NCBI RefSeq assembly: GCF_003258595.1
Contig: NZ_QHHQ01000007.1
Coordinates: 186,001-250,000, forward strand
DNA length: 64,000 nucleotides
Direction: 5' to 3'
DNA from: Acuticoccus sediminis
GTDB taxonomy: Bacteria; Pseudomonadota; Alphaproteobacteria; Rhizobiales; Amorphaceae
Both the position numbers and the translations under genes were made by a program. This document shows, in pieces, positions 58,233 through 64,000 of the stretch. A model generated the notes under the pieces. The model ran no database searches. It worked only from the letters and a program-made list of their open reading frames with translations, and was not told the DNA's origin. Every line of letters begins with the position of its first letter. Positions within the stretch are counted from its first letter, which is position 1.

Positions 58233-59249
58233 TCACAGGCCGGCGGCCCGCCGCGCGGCCTTCGGCGAGGCGAGCGCCACGATCTTGCGCGCCGCCACCT
58301 GGTCGTCGATCCAGCTGTAGGTGGCCCGCAGACCGGCTTCGAGCGTCTGGCTGGGCGCCCATTTCAGCGTTTTGCGGATGAGGGCATTGTGCGAGTTGCG
58401 CCCGCGCACGCCCTCGGGCCCGGCGATGTGGCGGATGCCGAGATCCTTGCCGGAGATCCCGATCACCAGCCGGGCGAGCGCACCGATGGAGATCATTTCC
58501 TCCGAACCGATGTTGACCGGGTAGGCGTAGTTCGAGCGCAGGAGCCGCACCGTGCCCTCGACGCACTCGTCGACGTAGAGGAACGAGCGCGTCTGCCGGC
58601 CGTCGCCCCAGATCTCGATGTCCTCGCCGGATTGCGCCTCGGCGACCTTGCGGCAGATGGCGGCCGGCGCCTTCTCCTTGCCGCCGTCCCAGGTGCCCTC
58701 GGGACCGAAGATGTTGTGATAGCGGGCAACGCGGCAGGTCATGCCGTAGTTGCGGCCATAGGCCATGTAGAGCCGCTCGGAGAACAGCTTCTCCCAGCCG
58801 TACTCGCTGTCCGGGTTGGCCGGATAGGCGCTGGACTCGCTGCAGTTCGGATTGTCCGGGTCCTGCTGGTTCTCGGCCGGGTAGATGCAGGCCGAGGAGG
58901 AATAGAAGATCCGGCCGACGCCGACCTTCCGGCACGTGTCGAGGACGTTGAGGTTGATGGTCGCCGAGTTGTGCATGATGTCGGCGTCGTGGGCGCCGGT
59001 GAAGATGTACCCCGCACCGCCCATGTCGGCCGCGAGCTGGTAGACCTCGATGAACCGTCGATCGATGCACGAGCGCACGAACGCCTGGTCGCGCAGGTCG
59101 CCCACGACGAACTCATCGGCCGCGCTGGGGCTGAACTCGTTGTGCTTCAGATCAACGCCACGGACCCAAAACCCTTCGGTCTTGAGACGCCTGACCAGAT
59201 GGCCGCCGATGAAGCCGCCGGCCCCGAGGACGAGTGCAGTTCTTGCCAT
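58233..59249 (-). CDS. GDP-mannose 3,5-epimerase-like protein
   Basis: A 338-residue extended SDR enzyme strikingly like plant GDP-mannose 3,5-epimerase. NAD loop GAGGFIGG, catalytic Y150 and K154 (SEYGWEK), and the epimerase acid/base pair C121 (SSSACIYP) and K193 (GGKEKAPAAICRK) are all kept, as are AADMGGAGYIF and GPEGVRGRNSHN. It would turn GDP-mannose into GDP-L-galactose or GDP-L-gulose for the polysaccharide. I start at ATG 59249. It lies divergent from the WecG gene. Confidence 0.85.
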   Translation of the reverse strand: MARTALVLGAGGFIGGHLVRRLKTEGFWVRGVDLKHNEFSPSAADEFVVGDLRDQAFVRSCIDRRFIEVYQLAADMGGAGYIFTGAHDADIMHNSATINLNVLDTCRKVGVGRIFYSSSACIYPAENQQDPDNPNCSESSAYPANPDSEYGWEKLFSERLYMAYGRNYGMTCRVARYHNIFGPEGTWDGGKEKAPAAICRKVAEAQSGEDIEIWGDGRQTRSFLYVDECVEGTVRLLRSNYAYPVNIGSEEMISIGALARLVIGISGKDLGIRHIAGPEGVRGRNSHNALIRKTLKWAPSQTLEAGLRATYSWIDDQVAARKIVALASPKAARRAAGL

Positions 59250-59762
59250 AGGATGAGTGGTCCTGTGAGAGGTTGAGTCTCGCAGGGCGGCGACGGTCTC
59301 CCGTCCGCCCAGCAGGTCCCGGCAGGATGGCATCGCGGGCCGGGTGGCGAAGCTGACCAATGTGGTCCGCCGGCAGCGCCGATCGGGCAGTCATCCGCCG
59401 AATGGGGGCCACGCCGCCGCGCGAGGGCCGCCGCCTCCCTCACTCGGTCCGCCGATCGGCCAGCCCGCCCGGGCGGGTGCCTCGGACGGACGTGTGCGCC
59501 GCACCACGCCCCGCCTTGGGATGGAGGAGGGTGCAGGACGGCCGGCCGGAACCACCGGTTGGGTGTCTCGCCCGCCACGACCGGCGCGCTCGGTGCGTCC
59601 CGCGCTCGCACGGCGGAACGGGTTCGTCCGATCGGGGGAGGGCACGGCCTCAGGGTGGCGCTTCGGATGAGGCGCAGAGTGCGCGCCGACCGATTGAAGG
59701 CGTTGGAAGGGGAGGGCCTGCCGGGGATTACTGCCCGCGCAGAATAGTGGCCGAGGCTTCCG
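59250..59762. other. Noncoding region between divergent polysaccharide genes
   Basis: About 510 bases of very GC-rich DNA without a supportable gene; open frames on both strands are arbitrary in composition. It must hold promoters for the epimerase gene (minus) and the WecG gene (plus); I see no clear promoter boxes. Confidence 0.5.
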
Positions 59763-60650
59763 ATGGCTGAGATCAATTCGCTGACCGTGGCTCACCCGCT
59801 GGAACGGCGGTCGGGTGGCCCGGCGTCGGTGCCGCCCGCCACTGTCGCCCGGGTCAACGTGCTGGGTGTCGCCGTCTCGGCCCTCGACCTCGGCCGCGCG
59901 GTGCGGCGCATCCTGGCGGCTGTCGCTGCCGGGGAGCGAGGCTATGTCTGCGTCTGCGGTGCGCACGGCGTCATCGAGTGCCGCGACGACGAGGCGCTTC
60001 GGCAGATCCACAACGACGCGTTCCTGGTGACGCCCGACGGCATGCCGCTCGTCTGGGCCCTGAGGCAGGCCGGGCACGAGGATGCTGGCCGGGTCTACGG
60101 CCCGGACCTGATGGCGGCCCTGGTGCGGGCCGGACAGGACGCCGGCCTGAGGCACTATCTCTACGGCGCGACGGACGAGACGCTCGCGGCGCTCCGGGAC
60201 GGCCTTTCGCGAATCGCTCCTGCCGCGCGCATCGTCGGATCGTTCTCGCCCCCCTTCCGTCCGCTGACCGGCGAGGAGGAGGAGGCCGTCGCGACCGCCA
60301 TCGACGTCTCGGGCGCGGACATCGTCTGGGTCGGGCTGAGCACGCCCAAGCAGGAGCGGTGGATGGCGCGGATGCGTCCGCTTCTCGGCGCGCCCATGCT
60401 GATCGGCGTCGGTGCCGCGTTCGATTTCCACGCCGGCAGGAAGCGGCAGGCACCGCGCGTCCTGCAGACGCGTGGTCTCGAATGGGCCTTCCGCCTCGCG
60501 TCGGAGCCGCGCCGCCTGGCACGCCGCTACGGCCGCGTCGTGCCGCGCTACCTCTATCTGCGAAGCCTCCAGCGGTTGGGACTCAAGTCCTTCCCGATCG
60601 CCGAAACTCACCGCTCCGGCGCGCCCCTCCCCCGGATCTCCTCCGAATAA
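59763..60650 (+). CDS. WecG/TagA/CpsF-family glycosyltransferase
   Basis: A 295-residue GT26 glycosyltransferase that adds the second sugar (often N-acetylmannosamine-type or glucuronic acid) to a lipid-linked sugar. Motifs: TPDGMPLVWALRQAG, RVYGPDLM, and the acceptor-side WVGLSTPKQERWMARM. The N-terminus before residue 30 is variable. GAGG lies 6 bases before the ATG. It is divergent from the epimerase gene and convergent with the next glycosyltransferase. Confidence 0.92.
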   Translation: MAEINSLTVAHPLERRSGGPASVPPATVARVNVLGVAVSALDLGRAVRRILAAVAAGERGYVCVCGAHGVIECRDDEALRQIHNDAFLVTPDGMPLVWALRQAGHEDAGRVYGPDLMAALVRAGQDAGLRHYLYGATDETLAALRDGLSRIAPAARIVGSFSPPFRPLTGEEEEAVATAIDVSGADIVWVGLSTPKQERWMARMRPLLGAPMLIGVGAAFDFHAGRKRQAPRVLQTRGLEWAFRLASEPRRLARRYGRVVPRYLYLRSLQRLGLKSFPIAETHRSGAPLPRISSE

Positions 60651-61006
60651 GCTCGATCCCGCCGCCCGGACTGCGGACTGGCCCGTGCCGATCCCGACGT
60701 CGTCGCCGGCTTCGACCTGCTTCGCCATCCGCTCCTGCCGATGCGTTGCCGGTGGCGTTGCCGACGAGGCGGCGCGCCCGCGGCGCCAGCTGCGCGCAGC
60801 GCCTCGTTGCGCGTCAGGTGGGCTCTATCGCCAATATGGTCGGCAGTCCGGCAAGCGTCATTCCCGGCGGTCCGGGAAAGAGGGCCGTCGCGCGCGGCCC
60901 GTCGACCCGCGGGAGCGCGGGCCAATCGAGGCAGTCCGCGTTCGAGCGGTTCGGCGGTTGCCGCCGCCATGAGCGGCAGCATCGGTTCATTCGGTCGGTC
61001 CGAAGC
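60651..61006. other. Noncoding stretch with a hairpin between convergent genes
   Basis: About 355 bases between the converging stops of the WecG and GT4 genes, with no gene I can support. A perfect hairpin ttcccgg cggt ccgggaa (60861-60878), followed by gggccg/cggccc arms at 60882-60900, probably helps end both transcripts. Confidence 0.5.
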
Positions 61007-62125
61007 TCAAACCGTCCTCCACGCCGGCGCCGCGGTGCGCGCGATGGTGCGGTGCAGGTCCTCGAGGCGGATGACGTAACCCTCGATGCCGAACTGGGAG
61101 AGGAAGAGCGTCCGGCCGCCCTCCGAGAGGCGCGTGCGCAATGCCGGGTCGGCGACGAGCCGGGCGAGCGCTCTGGCCAGCGCCCTGGCATCGCCGACCG
61201 GCACGAACAGGCAGGAGCGCTCGTCCTTCAGCACCTCGTCGTGCGCCCCGACCCGGGTCGTGACCACGGCGAGGCCATGGGCCAGACCCTCGAGGACCGC
61301 CATCGCGAACCCCTCGCCGTGGGAGGGCAGGACGAGGATGTCGGCCCCGGCGCACAGCGCCCGCGCGTCGGCTTCGCCGAGCCAGCCGGGCAGGCTTACC
61401 CGGGAGGTCAGGCCGAGCGCGGCGGCACGCTCGGTGTAGTCCTCGACCGGTCCGTCGCCGGCCAGCGTCGCGTGCCAGTTGCCGCTGTCCATCACCGGAC
61501 TCGCGAGGGCGTCGAGGAGCTCGGGTACTCCCTTGCGTGTCCCGAGCTGCCCCAGGAAGACGATGCCGACGGGCGCGCCGGCGCGGGGAGCGTCCCGCTC
61601 CCTGGAACCCGGGTCCGGGACGCAGTTGCGCAGGATCGAGACGCGCGCCGGCTCCACGCCGAGGAGATCGACGACGGTCGACCGGTCCCGCCGCCCCAGC
61701 ACGATGACGTGGTTCGCGCCCCGGAAGAGGCGCCGGATCATCCATTGCTGCCATGCGGGCCGGCGGATGAGATCACCGGCGTAGTCGTAGTCGTGGAGGT
61801 GGACCACGTGGCGGCAGCCGGTCCACCGCGCGACGGTCCCGAGGATCACCTTGCGCGCCGTGCTGCCGCGGCCGGCGATGTGCAGATGATGCACCCGGTT
61901 CGGCAGCAGCACGCGGTCGACCAGCATCTCCGCAAGGGCGACCGCCAGCACCGGCGGCGAGCGCATGACGGACCAGCGAGGACCCCGCGTGTCGGTCACG
62001 TAGTGACAGCCGCGCGCCGGCGCGTTGTCGACCACGTAGCCGACGAGCCGGCCGATGCCGCCCCCATGCTCGCATCCCCCGGCCACATAGTGCCGGGCGG
62101 TGGGGTGCCCGATCTCGGATCGCAT
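61007..62125 (-). CDS. GT4-family glycosyltransferase
   Basis: A 372-residue glycosyltransferase of the GT-B fold. The C-terminal domain has IVFLGQLGTRKGVPELLDAL, LAGDGPVEDY and the donor-binding region ILVLPSHGEGFAMAVLEGLA (E-x7-E type) typical of GT4. The N-terminal acceptor domain begins YVAGGCEHGGGIGRLVGYVV. I choose the ATG at 62125, 9 bases after GGGGA; a GTG two codons upstream is too close. Sugar specificity unknown. Its start is about 130 bases from the stop of the next GT gene on the same strand. Confidence 0.9.
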   Translation of the reverse strand: MRSEIGHPTARHYVAGGCEHGGGIGRLVGYVVDNAPARGCHYVTDTRGPRWSVMRSPPVLAVALAEMLVDRVLLPNRVHHLHIAGRGSTARKVILGTVARWTGCRHVVHLHDYDYAGDLIRRPAWQQWMIRRLFRGANHVIVLGRRDRSTVVDLLGVEPARVSILRNCVPDPGSRERDAPRAGAPVGIVFLGQLGTRKGVPELLDALASPVMDSGNWHATLAGDGPVEDYTERAAALGLTSRVSLPGWLGEADARALCAGADILVLPSHGEGFAMAVLEGLAHGLAVVTTRVGAHDEVLKDERSCLFVPVGDARALARALARLVADPALRTRLSEGGRTLFLSQFGIEGYVIRLEDLHRTIARTAAPAWRTV

Positions 62126-62252
62126 CGTCACATGTCCCCGTTACATCATGTCGTTACGGCACCACCGCCCGGGGCGCCGCCGACGCACGAGCCGCGGTGC
62201 GTCGCGGGTCGTGCGGAAGCGGCGCGACGGGCGGCTCGGGCCCCGACGGGCA

Positions 62253-63350
62253 CTAGAGCGCCGTCAGCTGTCGGTAGAGCGCGGCGGCCGCGGCGCCGAC
62301 GGTGGCGGGCGCGTTCGGCCCCTCCGACCAGGCGCGGGCGTTCTCGCCGAGCGTTTCGAGAAGGTGGCGATCCTCGGCCAGGCGGGCGATCGCCTCGCCG
62401 AAGCAGTCGGGACGTCCCGGCGGCACGATCAGGCCGATCCTGTTGGGTTCGACCGTCGCGGCGAGCTCGCCGACGTCGGTGACCACGACCGGCTTGCCGA
62501 ATGCCGCGGCGAGGTGGAGGACACCGCTCTGCGACGCCTCGTCGTAGGGCAGGGCCACGACGTCGGCGTCGAGGAAGAGCTGGGCGACCTCGCGGTCGTC
62601 GATGAACCGCCGCCGGACGTCGTAGCGTTCCGGGACACCCATCTCGCCCCGCAGCTGGAGCGGGTCGTCGCCGCGCCCGGCGATGACGATCCGAAGGCGC
62701 GGGAGCCGGTTCGCGAGAAGCGCCTCCGCGCGCACGAGGGTCCGGAGGCCCTTGTAGGCGTAGATGCGACCGAACATCAGCACGCGGAACTCGCTCGTCG
62801 GACTGGAGCGCTGCAGTCCCTCCCTGGCGCCGAGGTCGGTGTAGCGCCTGATCGCCGGGTGCTGCAGCACGTGAACGTTGCGCTCCGGCTTGCCGAACCG
62901 CGCCGCCGCCGCCTGCTTCAGGCTCGCCCCATGGACGACGAGATCGCGGGACTGGCGCGCGATGAGGCGCGCGGGCCAGTCCGGCAGTCGCGCCGTCTCG
63001 CTGTCGCCCGGATGGACAGTGACGTCGTGGACCGTGGTGACGAGCGGCAGGGAGCGCCACAACGGCGCCGCCGCGTTCAGCCACAGCGCCGTGTTGCTGA
63101 GGAGGTGGACGAGATCGGGTCGTTCGCCCCGAACCATCTGGAGAAGGCGCCAGAGGAACGCGAGGTTGGCGGCGCTCCGGGTGCGCGGCCAGTCGACGAG
63201 TCGGAGGGTCACGGCGGGGTCGAACCAACCCGCCAGCGAGCGGTAGTGGCGCGCGGGAGCGATCACCGTCGGCGCCAAGTGCTGCGCGAGGCCATTGGCG
63301 AAGGCGATCGAGTAGTCGATCGGTTCGGTGGCGATGAGCAACGGTTTCAT
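62253..63350 (-). CDS. GT4-family glycosyltransferase, second
   Basis: A 365-residue GT-B glycosyltransferase. FGRIYAYKGLRTLVRAEALL and VVALPYDEASQSGVLHLAAA mark the donor domain, of the GT4 type with a Ser-Gly loop, as in enzymes of exopolysaccharide assembly. The N-terminus (MKPLLIATEPIDYSIAFANG) begins directly with the first beta strand, so the ATG is well placed. It probably forms an operon with the GT4 gene downstream. Confidence 0.9.
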   Translation of the reverse strand: MKPLLIATEPIDYSIAFANGLAQHLAPTVIAPARHYRSLAGWFDPAVTLRLVDWPRTRSAANLAFLWRLLQMVRGERPDLVHLLSNTALWLNAAAPLWRSLPLVTTVHDVTVHPGDSETARLPDWPARLIARQSRDLVVHGASLKQAAAARFGKPERNVHVLQHPAIRRYTDLGAREGLQRSSPTSEFRVLMFGRIYAYKGLRTLVRAEALLANRLPRLRIVIAGRGDDPLQLRGEMGVPERYDVRRRFIDDREVAQLFLDADVVALPYDEASQSGVLHLAAAFGKPVVVTDVGELAATVEPNRIGLIVPPGRPDCFGEAIARLAEDRHLLETLGENARAWSEGPNAPATVGAAAAALYRQLTAL

Positions 63351-63871
63351 GGCGTACCGGCTCGCCGCCAGACCGGCGTCCCGCGCCCTCTCATGGCCCG
63401 CGTGCGGCAGGAGCCGCGCTGCGAGCGGACGTTTTTTCGGGTGTGGCGCGCCCGACCGCCGGAGACCGGGGTGGTCGCGCCGCCGGTCGGTCGCTCGCCG
63501 CGCAGGGTGGCCGCGCCCGGGAGGGCGTGAGCCTCGAGGCGGGGGCGGCCGACCGTCCGTTCCACGGCGAGGCCGAGGGGAGTGAGGCGGATGGAGGCCT
63601 CCCAGAACTCCATCCGCCGCCGCAGCGTCGAGGCGTCGTCACGATCGCCGGACCCGTTGTTGTTATGGTTCAGGCCCGCTCCGAGAGAGTTCGACACGGC
63701 GGCAATCGCGGTGAGGACAGGCCGGCCCCCGACAAGCCGCACTTCGAACCGGATCTGCGGCGTACCGGCGGGTATGGCGGTGTTCGCGAGCGTGTCGCGG
63801 CCCGTCCGGCCCATGGTCGGGCGGTGCCGTTCGCCGGTCGCGTGAAGTGTCGGAAATCCGCGCGTCATCAA
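63347..63871 (-). CDS. Doubtful ORF, 174 residues
   Basis: An open frame whose stop overlaps the ATG of the glycosyltransferase gene as ATGA, the same geometry as true operon pairs here. Yet the translation is Arg/Gly/Thr-rich, especially at the C-terminus, and resembles no family I know; a plus-strand frame overlaps it. If it is not a gene, the last 650 bases of the window hold nothing I can support apart from upstream signals of the glycosyltransferase gene. Confidence 0.25.
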   Translation of the reverse strand: MMTRGFPTLHATGERHRPTMGRTGRDTLANTAIPAGTPQIRFEVRLVGGRPVLTAIAAVSNSLGAGLNHNNNGSGDRDDASTLRRRMEFWEASIRLTPLGLAVERTVGRPRLEAHALPGAATLRGERPTGGATTPVSGGRARHTRKNVRSQRGSCRTRAMRGRGTPVWRRAGTP

Positions 63872-64000
63872 GCCGATGCCTCATCGTGGATGAGACCGGG
63901 ATAGCCCGAGGGCGGCGTCTGGCGAACGGCTCAATCTGGTGGCGCGCGCCGCGGAACCCTTCACCTTTTGGATGAGGCCCCCCGACCGGACCGTCCGATC

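Overview
The window is high-GC bacterial chromosome and reads as an alphaproteobacterium, most likely of the Hyphomicrobiales/Rhodobacterales type. Supporting signs are the lipA-COQ10 pair, ispE next to a secreted TPR protein, a polyprenyl diphosphate synthase divergent from a DUF2007 gene, an alphaproteobacterial flagellar/chemotaxis block and numerous TRAP transporters. I cannot name the species. No phage, insertion sequence, plasmid or CRISPR locus is visible, and gene density is high with many ATGA/GTGA overlaps inside operons.

Layout. 1-13.6 kb is housekeeping: a class III adenylate cyclase cut by the left edge, tRNA-Arg(CCT), lipoyl synthase with a COQ10-like protein, a run of minus-strand genes (sulfurtransferase sseA, AlaX editing protein, GFA-family protein, cysK), a CoxG-like protein, a GAF-domain protein, a long-chain polyprenyl synthase, DUF2007, ispE and a large periplasmic TPR protein. 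13.8-19.1 kb holds pyruvate phosphate dikinase, a SpoU-type RNA methyltransferase gene apparently broken by an exact 8-bp tandem duplication, a proline racemase-family enzyme and a sulfotransferase-like protein. 19.2-33.4 kb is a motility region: a membrane PAS-GGDEF-EAL protein, then divergently flhA-fliR, four small flagellar-type proteins, a chemoreceptor and cheA-cheW-cheB-cheR. CheA has no visible P2 domain but carries a fused receiver, there is no separate cheY here, and the CheB receiver is degenerate.

33.4-40.5 kb contains a LysR regulator divergent from an AEC permease, tRNA-Ser(TGA), a cold-shock gene, a gene-poor stretch of about 1.2 kb, a Na/Pi cotransporter-PhoU fusion and a PepSY protein. 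40.9-54.7 kb is a catabolic island: a complete TRAP transporter, a LysR regulator, an aldehyde dehydrogenase, an isopropylmalate/tartrate dehydrogenase-like enzyme, a DUF2520 Rossmann protein, an FMN 2-hydroxy-acid oxidase, a second TRAP transporter whose binding-protein gene converges on its permease genes, and a 3-hydroxyisobutyrate dehydrogenase-family enzyme. Together they could import and oxidise one or more hydroxy- or keto-carboxylates; the substrate cannot be read from sequence.

55.5-63.4 kb is an exopolysaccharide locus: UDP-glucuronate decarboxylase-like enzyme, a WbaP-type initiating sugar-phosphate transferase, a protein very like GDP-mannose 3,5-epimerase, a WecG/TagA glycosyltransferase and two GT4 glycosyltransferases. 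No Wzx, Wzy or Wzz gene is seen, so the locus probably continues past the right edge or is split.
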